Positions 33,738 to 42,936 of a stretch of DNA of 64,000 nt are shown here, piece by piece. Below the pieces are notes generated by a model. That model was not told the DNA's origin, searched no databases, and saw only the letters and a list, made by a program, of their open reading frames with translations. The translations under genes and the position numbers were made by a program. Source of the stretch: Erythrobacter dokdonensis DSW-74 (GTDB taxonomy: Bacteria > Pseudomonadota > Alphaproteobacteria > Sphingomonadales > Sphingomonadaceae). Each line of letters starts with the position of its first letter. Within the stretch, counting starts at the first letter, position 1. The DNA lies in NCBI RefSeq assembly GCF_001677335.1, contig NZ_LZYB01000003.1, positions 62,001 to 126,000 on the forward strand, read 5' to 3'.

Positions 33738-35351
33738 TTACGGCACCAGCACCGTATCCTTCGCCTCGTCCGCCAGCGCCGGATAATCCAGCGTGTAGTG
33801 CAGCCCCCGGCTCTCCTTGCGGCGCAGCGCCGATTGCACGATCAGTTCGGCTGATTGCAGCAGGTTGCGCAGTTCAATCAAGTCGGTCGTCACCCGGAAG
33901 GCGCCGTAGTAATCCTCGACCTCGCGTTTCAGCAACTCGATTCGGCTCGCGGCGCGCTCAAGCCGCTTGGTGGTGCGCACGATGCCGACATAGTTCCACA
34001 TGAAGCGGCGGATCTCGGTCCAGTTCTGCTTGATGACCACCTCCTCGTCGGAGTCGGTCACGCGGCTTTCGTCCCACGGAAGGATCGCAGGCGGCGCTTC
34101 CAGCGTGTCCCAGCGCGAAAGGATATCCTGCGCCGCCGCCTCGCCGAACACGAAACATTCGAGCAGGGAATTGGAAGCCAGCCGGTTCGCCCCGTGCAGC
34201 CCGCTTTCGGTGCATTCGCCCGCCGCCCACAGCCCCGGCACATCGGTGCGTGCGGCCAGATCCACCACCACTCCGCCACAGGTATAGTGCTGCGCGGGGA
34301 CGACCGGGATCGGCTGCTTGGTCATGTCGATGCCGAGACCCATCAGCTTGTCGTAGATCGTCGGGAAGTGGCCTTTCACGAAGTCTGCGGGCTGGTGGCT
34401 GATATCAAGGTGCACGTAATCGAGGCCAAACCGCTTGATCTGGTCGTCGATCGCGCGGGCGACCACGTCGCGGGGCGCAAGCTCCATCCGCTCGGGATCG
34501 TAATCGACCATGAAGCGCCGCCCGGTTTCAGGGTGGAGCAGATGCCCGCCCTCGCCGCGCACCGCCTCGGTAATGAGGAAGTTCTTGACCTCGAGATTGT
34601 AGAGGCAGGTCGGGTGGAACTGCATCATCTCCATGTTGGAGACGCGTGCGCCCGCCCGCCACGCCATCGCGATCCCGTCGCCGGTCGCGCCGCGCGGGGC
34701 GGTGGAGAACTGGTAGACGCGCCCCGCGCCGCCGCTGGCAAGGATCGTGGCGCGGGCGACGTGGCGTTCGACCCGCCCGGTGGCCTCGTCGAGCGCATAG
34801 ACCCCCCATACACGTCCTGCCGCGGAGAACTGCTCGCGGTGGCGGTCGGTGATGAAGTCGATGCAGGTGCGCCCGGGCAGGAGCGTGATGTTGGGATTGG
34901 CTTCGGCGGCCTTGAGCAGCGCCTCTTGCACCGCCCAGCCGGTCGCATCGTCCACATGGACGATCCGGCGGTGCGAATGGCCGCCCTCGCGGGTGAGGTG
35001 AAGCGCGTCCGCGTCACGGTTGAACGGCACGCCCAGCGCGCACAGCCGGTCGATCGATTGGGGCGCGCGCTCGATCACGAACTCCACCGTGTCGCGGTCG
35101 TTAAGGCCGGCCCCTGCCACCATGGTGTCGCGGATATGATCCTCGAAGGTATCGCCCGCGTCGAGCACGGCGGCGATCCCGCCCTGCGCCCAGGCGGTGG
35201 ATCCGCCGGTGAGCGAGCCCTTGGCCAGCACCAGCACGCGGGCGCTTTCGGCCAGCGCCAGCGCCGCCGTCAGTCCGGCCGCGCCGGAACCGATCACGAC
35301 AACGTCATGTGGCATGTCATGCTGCGTCACGCTTGCATCCTTGCTTGCCAT
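33738..35351 (-). CDS. nadB: L-aspartate oxidase NadB
   Basis: 537 residues. It oxidises L-aspartate to iminoaspartate, the first step of de novo NAD synthesis. FAD site VVVIGSGAAGLTAALALAE; SLTGGSTAWAQGGIAAV; substrate/active-site EGGHSHRRIVHVDD, EMMQFHPTCLYN and HYTCGGVVVDL; the C-terminal LHGANRLASNSLLECFVFG and helical cap fit fumarate-reductase-type flavoproteins. ATG 35351 or the internal MPHDVVVIG at 35315 could be the start. nadA and nadC are not in the window. Confidence 0.95.
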   Translation of the reverse strand: MASKDASVTQHDMPHDVVVIGSGAAGLTAALALAESARVLVLAKGSLTGGSTAWAQGGIAAVLDAGDTFEDHIRDTMVAGAGLNDRDTVEFVIERAPQSIDRLCALGVPFNRDADALHLTREGGHSHRRIVHVDDATGWAVQEALLKAAEANPNITLLPGRTCIDFITDRHREQFSAAGRVWGVYALDEATGRVERHVARATILASGGAGRVYQFSTAPRGATGDGIAMAWRAGARVSNMEMMQFHPTCLYNLEVKNFLITEAVRGEGGHLLHPETGRRFMVDYDPERMELAPRDVVARAIDDQIKRFGLDYVHLDISHQPADFVKGHFPTIYDKLMGLGIDMTKQPIPVVPAQHYTCGGVVVDLAARTDVPGLWAAGECTESGLHGANRLASNSLLECFVFGEAAAQDILSRWDTLEAPPAILPWDESRVTDSDEEVVIKQNWTEIRRFMWNYVGIVRTTKRLERAASRIELLKREVEDYYGAFRVTTDLIELRNLLQSAELIVQSALRRKESRGLHYTLDYPALADEAKDTVLVP

Positions 35352-35561
35352 GGATGCGCAATGGCCCGCAATCGGTCGGCGGGCAAGGGCGATGCTCTGT
35401 CACACAGGCTTAAGTAATCTGGCCTATGTATTTTCCCGTAGGCTTGGCGCATCACACCGCCCGGTCGCGACTGCGTTGCGCGCTGCGGGGCAAGAATAGT
35501 CGAGTCGCGCCGACCGGAAGAACAAGAATAGCCAGCAACCTCTCGAACGGCACAACCCTCC

Positions 35562-35720
35562 ATGTCCTTCATTTCCTTTATCGGCTGCACCACGGACCGT
35601 CATGAACCGCTGCGGCGGGATGTGACCTGGGACGGCAAGCGATATGTCGGAGCCTGCCGACACTGCGGCGCGCCGATCGTGCGAATTGCCCGCCGAAATT
35701 GGCGCAAGCGCGAGGACTAG
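35562..35720 (+). CDS. 52-residue zinc-ribbon-like protein
   Basis: MSFISFIGCTTDRHEPLRRD continues VTWDGKRYVGACRHCGAP and ends NWRKRED. GCTTDRH and CRHCG supply C/H ligands of a small treble-clef or ribbon. The same layout (W-G-x-x-Y-x-G-x-C-x-x-C-G-x-P-I) recurs in short Sphingomonadales proteins of unknown role. It is convergent with the ABC gene six bases later. Confidence 0.65.
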   Translation: MSFISFIGCTTDRHEPLRRDVTWDGKRYVGACRHCGAPIVRIARRNWRKRED

Positions 35721-35726
35721 CAGCGC

Positions 35727-36698
35727 CTAGCCGGGCGCGCCGGCGGCGGTCAGCTGCACGAACACATCTTCCAGATCGGCCTCGCGGGTTGTGACATCCT
35801 CGATTCCAAGGCCCTGGTCCTGCAGGATCGCCAGCACTTGCCCGGCGCTGAGGCGATCCTTGTCATAGGTCACCTCGACTCCGCGAGCTCCATCCCATGC
35901 GACCCGCACGAAGGCCTCGTGCGCGGGCGCCGCGGCGAGATCCGCGGCGGCGGTCACCGCGACGATCTTTTCGCGCGCCATGTCGACCAGTTCACGCGTC
36001 GGCTTGTTGGCGATCAGCTGGCCGTGGTTGATGATCGCGATGCGGTCGCACAGTTCTTCGGCCTCTTCGAGGTAATGGGTGGTCAGCACCACCGTCACGC
36101 CCTCGCGGTTCAATTCGCTCACCAGCTCCCACAGCTGACGCCTGAGGTCGACATCGACACCCGCCGTGGGCTCATCCAGCACGAGGATCGGCGGTGAATG
36201 CACCATCGCCTTGGCGACCAGCAGGCGGCGCTTCATGCCGCCCGACAGGGTGCGCGCATAGGCATTGCGCTTGTCGGCGAGCCGCACGGCTTCGAGCAAT
36301 TCCTCAGAGCGCCTGAGCGCGGCCGGAATGCCGTAGAAGCCGGCCTGGTTCTCCAGCACCTCGTGGGGTGTGAAGAAGGGATCGAACACGATTTCCTGCG
36401 GCACGATCCCGATCGAGCGGCTGGCGTTGCGGCGCTGGCGATCAATGTCGAAGCCCCAGATTTCCGCCGTGCCGCTGGTCTTGTTGACCAGCCCGGCCAG
36501 AATGTTGATCAGCGTCGACTTGCCCGCGCCATTGGGACCGAGCAGCCCGAAGATCGATCCTTCGGGCACATCGAAGCTTACCCCGCCGAGCGCGAGCTTG
36601 CCCTCGGTCACGCTGCCCTTCGCTCCCTTCGCAGGCGCATAGCGCTTGACGAGGTTGTCGATGCGGATGGCAGGAGCCGGGGGGCTTTGGGAGGACAT
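35727..36698 (-). CDS. ABC transporter ATP-binding protein (ABC-2 type)
   Basis: 323 residues. Walker A GLLGPNGAGKSTLINILAGL, Q-loop GIVPQEIVFDPF, signature TLSGGMKRRLLVAKAM, Walker B ILVLDEPTAGVDV and the switch His in VVLTTHYLEE. The C-terminal 90 residues (from about 235) form the extra domain of ABC-2 exporters, ending ADLEDVFVQLT. A permease partner is not adjacent, so it may work with a gene outside the window. Confidence 0.9.
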   Translation of the reverse strand: MSSQSPPAPAIRIDNLVKRYAPAKGAKGSVTEGKLALGGVSFDVPEGSIFGLLGPNGAGKSTLINILAGLVNKTSGTAEIWGFDIDRQRRNASRSIGIVPQEIVFDPFFTPHEVLENQAGFYGIPAALRRSEELLEAVRLADKRNAYARTLSGGMKRRLLVAKAMVHSPPILVLDEPTAGVDVDLRRQLWELVSELNREGVTVVLTTHYLEEAEELCDRIAIINHGQLIANKPTRELVDMAREKIVAVTAAADLAAAPAHEAFVRVAWDGARGVEVTYDKDRLSAGQVLAILQDQGLGIEDVTTREADLEDVFVQLTAAGAPG

Positions 36699-36770
36699 GG
36701 GCTTGCCCTAGGCAAGCCCTGCACCAAAGGCAATTGCGCTCGGCCCGCCCCGTCTGTATCGGCAGGGTCC

Positions 36771-37031
36771 ATGAGCATTGCCCCTCCCGAAGTCCTGCTG
36801 GTCGATACGCGGCGCGTTTCCTGCGACGGGGCCAGCGGCATCCGCGGCGGCGCGGGCTATCGCCCCGCCGCACTCGGCCACCCGCGTGTCTTCCTCGAGA
36901 TCGACGAGCACGGTTATGTCGATTGCGGCTATTGCGACCGGCGCTTTGTCCTGCGCGGCGGCCCGGCCGACGGGGCGGACCAGGCGAGCCTGCCCGATAT
37001 TTCCTCCGGAGCGAGCCCGGCCCGCTCCTGA
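36771..37031 (+). CDS. zf-CHCC domain protein (NDUFS6-like)
   Basis: 86 residues from ATG 36771. Core pattern VSCDG, then GHPRVFLEIDEHGYVDCGYC and DRRFVLRGG: the Cys/His set of the zf-CHCC fold, which in complex I subunit NDUFS6 binds zinc. Small bacterial copies are cytoplasmic and common in alphaproteobacteria. The last 20 residues are disordered. Followed by an exported protein gene. Confidence 0.75.
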   Translation: MSIAPPEVLLVDTRRVSCDGASGIRGGAGYRPAALGHPRVFLEIDEHGYVDCGYCDRRFVLRGGPADGADQASLPDISSGASPARS

Positions 37032-37099
37032 ACCATTGCTCAGCAGCGGTTCAGGCTCCATGCTTCATGCCGTCGCGCATGATCAAAGGAGAATTGCCC

Positions 37100-37573
37100 A
37101 TGACCCGCCTTTGCCTCGGCCTGCGTGGCGTTGTGGCAGGGTTTGCCGCAGCGTTTGCATTTGCCACTCCGGTAATCGCGCAGGAGCAACCCGGACCGGA
37201 CCTCGAATCGTCGACCGAGGCCGCGCCCATGACCAAGGGCGAAAAGCAGCTCGCAAAGCTGCTGGAGGGGCGCGAGGCGGGCGAGCCTGTGCGCTGCATC
37301 CGCACTTTGCCCAGCAAGCGCATCCAGACCATCGACAAGACCGCCTATGTTTTCGGGTCTGGCACCACGATCTACGTCCAGCGCACGCGCAATCCGGAGC
37401 AGATCGATCGCCGGTACGCGCTGGTCACTCAGCGCTTCAACGCGACCGACCTTTGCCGGCTCGATGTGGTAACCGCGATCGACCCGATCACCGGGATTTT
37501 CGCCGGCGTGGTCTTCTTCGAGGATTTCATCCCCTACACGGTGGTCAGGGAGCGAAAGGCGAAGCGCGACTGA
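37100..37573 (+). CDS. Exported 157-residue hypothetical protein
   Basis: From ATG 37100 with AGGAG eight bases upstream. A signal peptide spans GLRGVVAGFAAAFAFATPV with cleavage near VIAQEQ. The mature part contains RCIRTLPSKRIQTIDKTAYV and FGSGTTIYVQRTRNPEQI plus DLCRLDVVTAIDPITGIFAG, with paired Cys that could form a disulfide in the periplasm. I know similar small secreted proteins of Sphingomonadales, but no function. Overlaps the convergent gene by 29 bases at its 3' end. Confidence 0.65.
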   Translation: MTRLCLGLRGVVAGFAAAFAFATPVIAQEQPGPDLESSTEAAPMTKGEKQLAKLLEGREAGEPVRCIRTLPSKRIQTIDKTAYVFGSGTTIYVQRTRNPEQIDRRYALVTQRFNATDLCRLDVVTAIDPITGIFAGVVFFEDFIPYTVVRERKAKRD

Positions 37574-38060
37574 CCGGCGGTGTTGCCAAAGCAGGATCCG
37601 GCCGCTGGCCGGTGACAGACGAACACAGGCCCGAAGCCATGCAGGGCCCGTCATGGTGACAGCGGCGGTTGGCAGGGCCCGGACAGGTCGGCCGGCCGCT
37701 GAGCCCGAAATAGCGGCAGACATCATCCATGTCGCGCAAGGGTAAGGCCAGCATTCCTTTCGGGCCTGAAAGTTCCTGTTCGAAAACCCTTTCCATGCGA
37801 CGGATGGAACTGACGTGATCATGCAGCTCGCTCAGTGCGAGGGGCTGGTCGAAGATCGCGCGCCGTTCCTCCAAGGCGCGCTGCTGGCAATCTGCAGGTT
37901 CCCCGGCTTTGGCCAAGGCAAGCGCCGCAGGGACCGGTTCGGTTGCAGGCGGCGCCTCCGGCGTGTTGCGCCCGTTCTGCGTGCGCCCCAGCGCCCATCC
38001 GCTCAGGGCTATCAGGCCTGACAGACCCGCAAGGGCTGCCGGATCAAGAACCAGTTCCAT
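37545..38060 (-). CDS. Hypothetical membrane-anchored protein, Cys-rich tail
   Basis: About 171 residues from ATG 38060 (MELVLDPAALAGLSGLIALS), preferred because GGAGG lies five bases upstream. One N-terminal span (residues 8-24), a charged helical middle (ELHDHVSSIRRMERVF) and a C-terminal CRYFGLSGRPTCPGPANRRC then HHDGPC, with several Cys and His that could bind a metal. No recognised family. Confidence 0.5.
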   Translation of the reverse strand: MELVLDPAALAGLSGLIALSGWALGRTQNGRNTPEAPPATEPVPAALALAKAGEPADCQQRALEERRAIFDQPLALSELHDHVSSIRRMERVFEQELSGPKGMLALPLRDMDDVCRYFGLSGRPTCPGPANRRCHHDGPCMASGLCSSVTGQRPDPALATPPVSRASPFAP

Positions 38061-38204
38061 CACATCCTCCGCGCCGGGTGCGTTCGGCATGCCTCCCGAA
38101 GCTGGCCGACTGCAAGCGAATCATCGCAACCCGGAGGCAATCATGCCGCAGCGGTCAGATGCTGAGAATGCGGGCGGATACTTATCCGGACGCGGGGCAA
38201 GGAT

Positions 38205-39179
38205 TCAGGCGCGGGCCATGGCCTGCATCCGGGCGATAATCTCTTCGGCCTGCAGCATGATCCGGTCGATCAGTTCCTGACAGGTGGGGATATCGTGGAT
38301 GAGCCCGGCCACCATGCCGCAGCTCCAAGCGCCTTCGTCCATCGCGCCTTCGGTCATGATCTTCGGGTAAACCCCGGCGACTTCGGGCAGGATGTCCTGG
38401 ATTGTGATGGTATCGCCGAGGTCCTTCTCTTTCTGGATCAGGCGTTCGACTGCGGCATTATTGAGCACGCGTTCCGTGTTGCGCAGCGGACGCATCACCA
38501 GCCGCGTATCGAGTTCGCTCGCGGCAAGGATCGCCTGCTTCACGTTCTCGTGCACCGGCGCCTCCTTGGTGGCGATGAAGCGGGTGCCCATGTTCATCCC
38601 CTGCGCGCCCATGGCGAGGCTCGCGACAAGGCTACGCCCGTCGGCCATGCCGCCGCTGGAGACGAAAGGGATTTCCAGTTCATCCGCCGCACGCGGCAGC
38701 AGGATGAAGTTGGGCACGTCGTCCTCGCCCGGGTGCCCGCCGCATTCGAACCCGTCGACGCTCACCGCATCGCAGCCGATCTCCTGCGCCTTCAGCGAGT
38801 GGCGCACGCTAGTGCACTTGTGGATCACCTTGATCCCAGCGTCCTTCAGCGGCCCCAGCAGATCGACCGGGTTGCGTCCGGCGGTCTCGACCACCTTCAC
38901 CCCGCCGTCGATCACCGCCTTGACGAGGCCCGGATAGTCGGGCGGCGTCAGGGTCGGCAGGATGGTCAGGTTCACACCGAAGGGCTTGTCGGTCATGTCC
39001 TTGCAGCGCGCGATTTCGTTCGCCAGCTTCTCGGGCGTGCCTTGCGTCAGGCCGGTGATGATGCCCAGCCCGCCCGCGTTGGAGACGGCTGCGGCCATCT
39101 CGGCGAATCCCACATAGTGCATCCCCCCCTGAATGATCGGGTGCTCGATGCCGAACATTTCGGTGATGGCGGTCTTCAT
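38205..39179 (-). CDS. Nitronate monooxygenase (2-nitropropane dioxygenase-like)
   Basis: 324 residues from ATG 39179 (MKTAITEMFGIEHPIIQGG), with GGGAG nine bases upstream. TIM-barrel flavoenzyme of the NMO/NPD family: GGMHYVGFAEMAAAVSNAGG, GVNLTILPT, VDGFECGGHPGEDDV with the His near FMN, and VSSGGMADGRSLVASLAMGA for the phosphate. It oxidises alkyl nitronates or, in some relatives, reduces quinones or enones. Monocistronic. Confidence 0.85.
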   Translation of the reverse strand: MKTAITEMFGIEHPIIQGGMHYVGFAEMAAAVSNAGGLGIITGLTQGTPEKLANEIARCKDMTDKPFGVNLTILPTLTPPDYPGLVKAVIDGGVKVVETAGRNPVDLLGPLKDAGIKVIHKCTSVRHSLKAQEIGCDAVSVDGFECGGHPGEDDVPNFILLPRAADELEIPFVSSGGMADGRSLVASLAMGAQGMNMGTRFIATKEAPVHENVKQAILAASELDTRLVMRPLRNTERVLNNAAVERLIQKEKDLGDTITIQDILPEVAGVYPKIMTEGAMDEGAWSCGMVAGLIHDIPTCQELIDRIMLQAEEIIARMQAMARA

Positions 39180-39440
39180 GGCGTGTCGTCTCCCGTCAAA
39201 CGCTGTGATTGGACGCGACACAAGCCTGTTTGCCGGGGCCTTTCAAGCCCGCTTTTGGACAGGACGCGGCAAGGCTACGCGCGCCGTAGCGTCATGTCGT
39301 AACGGAAGGTGGAAATCGGGGGAACCGGGGGGCTGGAATACGGTGGGATCGAGTCGCTTCCAACCCACCCGGCACATCTCTGATGCCGGTTGCGGCGCCG
39401 ATCTGCATTGATCCAGCGCAAACTCCCCGGGATGGCGGCG

Positions 39441-40088
39441 CTATTGCTGTTGTGTCCGGGTAAAGGCGAGCGTAAAGGTCACCGGCACCGCGGGCGTGAT
39501 CGAGGGCAATTGTGCCAGCGCGCGCAGTTCGCCCAGTTCGTCGGTCAGATCGAACATGTCGGTGGTGATGATCACGGGCGCGGTCGGCACCACGGTCACG
39601 CGGGTTTCGGCAGCGCGGGTGACGAGCACTTCGGTCTCGATCTCCTGCTCCACGCCTTTGATCGTCAAGGTCGCCTTGAGCGGGCGGGTCAGCGACTGGC
39701 CCACCGCAAGCCCGGCAAAGGCCGCCGGATCGAGCTTGGCCGCCACGACCGCCGTGGGATTGTCGGCGACCTGGAAGAAGATGTCGCGCATGCGCTCGTT
39801 GCGGATGTCGACCCCGGTCGCGACCGAGGCAAGGTCGATCTCGATGCTCGCCGTGCCATCCGCCGCAACGCTGCCGGACAGCTTCTCAAATCCGTTGCTC
39901 TCGGCAATCTCGCCCGCCTTGATACTGACATAGGACAGGCGCGAGGTCACCGGATCGAGCGTCCATGCACCTTCGGTCACGGAGGAGGCTTGATCGGCTG
40001 CAGTGCCTTCGGCTGCCGGCTGGGCGCAGGCGCCAAGCCCGAGGGCAAGCGCGGCGGCGAAAGGGGCAAAAGGGCGCAGGTTCGTCAC
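39441..40088 (-). CDS. YceI-family lipoprotein
   Basis: 215 residues from GTG 40088 (MTNLRPFAPFAAALALG), with GAGG eight bases upstream; the TTG two codons earlier is too close. Signal peptide ends in the lipobox LGAC, so a lipid-anchored periplasmic protein is expected. The YceI lipocalin-like fold shows WTLDPVTSRLSYVSIKAGEI, FEKLSGSVAADGTASIEIDL and DIFFQVADNPTAVVAAKL. The family binds isoprenoid or other hydrophobic ligands. Ligand unknown here. Confidence 0.85.
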   Translation of the reverse strand: MTNLRPFAPFAAALALGLGACAQPAAEGTAADQASSVTEGAWTLDPVTSRLSYVSIKAGEIAESNGFEKLSGSVAADGTASIEIDLASVATGVDIRNERMRDIFFQVADNPTAVVAAKLDPAAFAGLAVGQSLTRPLKATLTIKGVEQEIETEVLVTRAAETRVTVVPTAPVIITTDMFDLTDELGELRALAQLPSITPAVPVTFTLAFTRTQQQ

Positions 40089-40191
40089 AGGCAATACCTC
40101 GGGTGCGGAAACAACGGGGCGAGAGATAGGCGATTTGCCGCCGAGGCGGAAGTGGCAGATGCTTGGGGGCAGGCCTGCGCCGGCTCGCCCC

Positions 40192-41793
40192 TTACTCCCA
40201 CTCGATAGTGCCCGGCGGCTTGCTGGTGTAATCGTAGACCACCCGGTTGATGCCCTTGACCTCGTTGACGATACGGGTCGCCACGCGGGTCAGGAAGCCG
40301 GCGTCATAGGGGAAGACATCCGCCGTCATCCCGTCGGTCGAGGTCACCGCGCGCAGGGCGCAGACCGAATCGTAAGTGCGCCCGTCGCCCATCACGCCGA
40401 CGGTCTTGACCGGCAGCAGCACCGCGAAGGCCTGCCAGATCGCGTCATAGAGGCCCGCATTGCGGATTTCCTCGAGATAGATCGCGTCGGCCTTGCGCAG
40501 GATGTCGCAGCGTTCCTTGGTCACTTCGCCGGGGATGCGGATCGCAAGGCCGGGGCCGGGGAAGGGGTGGCGGCCGACGAAGGCATCGGGCAGGCCCAGC
40601 TCGCGGCCGAGATCGCGCACCTCGTCCTTGAACAGTTCGCGCAAGGGTTCGACGAGCGCCATGTTCATGCGTTCCGGCAGCCCGCCGACATTGTGGTGGC
40701 TCTTGATCGTGACGCTCGGCCCGCCGGTGAAGCTGACGCTTTCGATCACATCGGGATAAAGCGTGCCCTGCGCGAGGAAGTCCGCCCCGCCGATCTTGCG
40801 TGCTTCTTCCTCGAACACATCGATGAAGGTCTTGCCGATGAACTTGCGCTTGGCTTCCGGGTCGGTGAGGCCGGCAAGCCCGCCGAGGAACAGCTCTTCG
40901 GCCTCCACGTGTACCAGCGGGATGTTGTAGTGATCGCGGAACAGGGTGACGACCTGCTCCGCCTCGTTCATGCGCATGAGGCCGTGGTCGACGAAGACGC
41001 AGGTGAGCTGGTCGCCGATCGCCTCGTGGATCAGGACCGCCGCAACCGCCGAGTCCACGCCGCCGCTGAGGCCGCAGATCACCCGCTTGTCGCCCACCTG
41101 TGCGCGGATTTCGGCGATTTTGGTCTTGCGGAACTCGGCCATGGTCCAGTCGCCCGCCAGCCCGCAGACGTGGCGCACGAAGTTGGCGATCAGCTTGCCG
41201 CCGTCGGGGGTGTGGACGACCTCCGGGTGGAACTGGGTGCCGTAGAAGCGGCGCGCCTCGTCGGCGATTACCGCGAAGGGCGCGCCGTCGCTGGTGGCGA
41301 CGATCTCGAATCCCTGCGCGAACTGCGTCACCTTGTCGCCGTGGCTCATCCACACCTGATGGCGGCTTCCCACCTCCCACAGCCCGTCGAACAGCGCGCA
41401 TTCGCCGGTGACGGTGAGGAAAGCGCGGCCGAACTCGCCGCCTTCCCCCGTTTCGTGGCCGGGGCGCACTTCGCCGCCCAGCTGGTGGGTCATCACCTGC
41501 TGGCCATAGCAGATGCCGAGGATCGGCAGGCCCGCATCGAACAGCAGTTGCGGTGCGCGCGGGCTGCCGTCGTCGGGCACGCTGGCGGGCGAGCCGGAGA
41601 GGATGATCCCCTTGGGGCTAAGCCGGTGAAACGCCGCTTCGGCCTGGCTGAAGGGCGCGATTTCGGAATAGACGCCCGCCTCGCGCACGCGGCGTGCGAT
41701 CAGCTGGGTCACTTGAGAGCCGAAATCGACGATCAGAATCGATTCGGGGACGGCAGAATCGCCCTGTGCCGGGCTTGATGGGTGCGCGCTCAT
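40192..41793 (-). CDS. guaA: GMP synthase (glutamine-hydrolysing) GuaA
   Basis: 533 residues. Converts XMP to GMP. Class I glutaminase domain: [17 protein letters not shown] (catalytic Cys) and [11 protein letters not shown] (His, Glu). ATP-pyrophosphatase domain: [16 protein letters not shown] (P-loop). Dimerisation/XMP domain: [13 protein letters not shown] [13 protein letters not shown] and TVRAVTS-like [14 protein letters not shown]. Length is normal for the fused bacterial enzyme; the first 15 residues are extra. Not next to guaB. Confidence 0.97.
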   Translation of the reverse strand: MSAHPSSPAQGDSAVPESILIVDFGSQVTQLIARRVREAGVYSEIAPFSQAEAAFHRLSPKGIILSGSPASVPDDGSPRAPQLLFDAGLPILGICYGQQVMTHQLGGEVRPGHETGEGGEFGRAFLTVTGECALFDGLWEVGSRHQVWMSHGDKVTQFAQGFEIVATSDGAPFAVIADEARRFYGTQFHPEVVHTPDGGKLIANFVRHVCGLAGDWTMAEFRKTKIAEIRAQVGDKRVICGLSGGVDSAVAAVLIHEAIGDQLTCVFVDHGLMRMNEAEQVVTLFRDHYNIPLVHVEAEELFLGGLAGLTDPEAKRKFIGKTFIDVFEEEARKIGGADFLAQGTLYPDVIESVSFTGGPSVTIKSHHNVGGLPERMNMALVEPLRELFKDEVRDLGRELGLPDAFVGRHPFPGPGLAIRIPGEVTKERCDILRKADAIYLEEIRNAGLYDAIWQAFAVLLPVKTVGVMGDGRTYDSVCALRAVTSTDGMTADVFPYDAGFLTRVATRIVNEVKGINRVVYDYTSKPPGTIEWE

Positions 41794-41890
41794 GGCGGCG
41801 AATTACGAAGCGCACCCCTTTCTGTCCAGCGGGCGCCGGTGCGATGCACCCCGTTTTGCGATGCAGCATAAAAATTTTGTCAGCAAAGCA

Positions 41891-41940
41891 ATTGGTTCCC
41901 GAAAAAACTCGCTCCTGCCGTTGCAATCTTTGGAACCAAT
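41891..41940. repeat. Inverted repeat in the guaA-urcA intergenic region
   Basis: ATTGGTTCC (41891-41899) and GGAACCAAT (41932-41940) form 9-base perfect arms 32 bases apart in an AT-richer block between the divergent guaA and urcA starts. It could be paired half-sites for a regulator or a weak hairpin. Confidence 0.4.
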
Positions 41941-41961
41941 ATCGCGCATTTCGCATTTGCA
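41920..41961 (+). promoter_or_regulatory. Promoter-like module, copy 1 (before urcA)
   Basis: GTTGCAAT is followed exactly 30 bases later (start to start) by TTCGCATTTGCA. The same two blocks with the same spacing occur at 42467-42508. Copy 1 lies about 100 bases before urcA and is followed by a short hairpin and a C/U-rich leader (CACCCTCTCTACCCC). Identity of both blocks and the spacing suggest a shared promoter or regulator site; which sigma factor is unknown. Confidence 0.5.
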
Positions 41962-42061
41962 CACATCTCTTGTGCGCTGCACCAGAGTTTCAAACAGCAA
42001 CTGAATGCCGGTCAACGGCATCGCCTTTCCCAGACACCCTCTCTACCCCGGAGTATTTCCC

Positions 42062-42388
42062 ATGCGTTTCACTCTCCCCCTGATCGCCCTTGCCGCCATC
42101 GCCGCGCCCGTGCTTGCCGCGCCGCAGGCCGGTGAGCAGACCGTCACCCTGCGTGTTGCCTATGGCGATGTCGATGTGACCAGCGCCGAAGGCCGCGCCG
42201 CGCTTGAAGCGCGGATCGACGCCAAGCTGCGCCAGGCCTGCGCCGTCGAGGGCGCTGCCCGCTACACCTATGGCCGCAAGCTGGTCGATGCGAAGTGCGT
42301 CGCCGAAGCCCGCACCGCAGCGCTGGCTGAAGTCGAGCGCGTGGCCGCCGCAGAAGCGCGTCGCGGGCGTGCCGTCGCCGCCAACTGA
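42062..42388 (+). CDS. UrcA family protein
   Basis: 108 residues from ATG 42062 with a signal peptide (LPLIALAAIAAPVLAAPQ). The mature part has VTLRVAYGDVDVTSAEGRAA, then LEARIDAKLRQACAVEGAAR and DAKCVAEARTAAL, the UrcA layout with two Cys that likely form a disulfide. UrcA proteins are exported and of unknown function, and are very common in Sphingomonadales. A strong terminator follows at 42416. The leader (42005-42061) has a short hairpin and a C/U-rich run. Confidence 0.85.
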   Translation: MRFTLPLIALAAIAAPVLAAPQAGEQTVTLRVAYGDVDVTSAEGRAALEARIDAKLRQACAVEGAARYTYGRKLVDAKCVAEARTAALAEVERVAAAEARRGRAVAAN

Positions 42389-42415
42389 GCGCGTCCAACC
42401 TGTTGAAATAGCAAG

Positions 42416-42443
42416 ACGGCCGTCGGAGCGATCCGGCGGCCGT
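42416..42443 (+). terminator. urcA terminator hairpin
   Basis: A 12-base stem beginning ACGGCCG and closing with CGGCCGT around a GCGA loop (one G-T pair), 28 bases after the urcA stop. It is followed by only a short T stretch (TTTGCATT), so termination may be partial. Confidence 0.65.
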
Positions 42444-42466
42444 TTGCATTGGGCGCCTGTGATGAG

Positions 42467-42508
42467 GTTGCAATTCATGCAATCAACCTTGGCGTTTTCG
42501 CATTTGCA
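42467..42508 (+). promoter_or_regulatory. Promoter-like module, copy 2 (before the hairpin series)
   Basis: Same blocks as 41920-41961 (GTTGCAAT, then TTCGCATTTGCA 30 bases on) while the sequence between differs in about half its positions. The first hairpin begins 42 bases downstream, a sensible distance from a promoter to an RNA's first structured element. Confidence 0.5.
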
Positions 42509-42549
42509 TTCGATGCCGTCGAACACCAAATGGCGTCCGCGCAATGCGT

Positions 42550-42777
42550 GCCGGGCTCCTCTCTCTCCATCCCGGCCTCCCCCATGCGGGGCCATTGCAA
42601 GGCGGAAACAGGCCGAACACGGCTGTTCCGTCAGCCTGCCAGCCCCGGCACGGACGGCCATCTCCCCCCTTTCGGCCCTCCGCTCCAGCCGGGTGTCCCG
42701 CCGCAAAAGGCCGGACCAGCAGTGAGCGAGACGCGGCTACCAGTCCTCCCCCCCCCTATCATTGGTGGCCGCGTCTC
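42550..42777 (+). ncRNA. Candidate small RNA with three C/U-loop hairpins
   Basis: Three hairpins in 228 bases: GCCGGG...CCCGGC with loop CTCCTCTCTCTCCAT (42550-42576); GGAcGGCC...GGCCcTCC with loop ATCTCCCCCCTTTC (42652-42681); and a 14-base stem GAGACGCGGCTACC...GGTGGCCGCGTCTC with a 22-base loop containing CCTC9 (42728-42777). Each loop exposes an anti-Shine-Dalgarno-like C/U run. Alphaproteobacterial sRNA families (AbcR with CUCCCA; alpha-r14/NfeR1 and the cuckoo/CcsR RNAs with CCUCCUCCC) use exactly such loops to block translation. Strand is inferred from the upstream promoter-like module. Ends are unknown. Confidence 0.4.
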
Positions 42778-42899
42778 CAGCTGGAGCTTTGCGCGTCCGC
42801 TTGCGCCTCGATGATCGCAAAAATCGCTTTCAGCGATGAAATATATTCATTCGTCTGAGTGATTGAAAATTACGCGCTTCAATCCATATTGTGCGTAAG

Positions 42900-42936
42900 C
42901 CCGGACGGCGATTCCTCTCTCCAGCGCCGCGCCGGG
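42900..42936 (+). promoter_or_regulatory. Hairpin with C/U loop in the micropeptide leader
   Basis: Outer stem CCCGG...CCGGG and inner stem CGGCG...CGCCG close the 14-base loop ATTCCTCTCTCCAG. The loop shares CCTCTCTC with the first hairpin at 42550. It lies 36 bases before the micropeptide ATG, so it would be in its 5' leader, or be a further small RNA hairpin. Confidence 0.4.

Noticed and set aside
41990..42706. A 238-residue minus-strand frame covering urcA
   Set aside because: It is antisense to the well-supported urcA gene and has a Gly/Arg-rich, family-free sequence.
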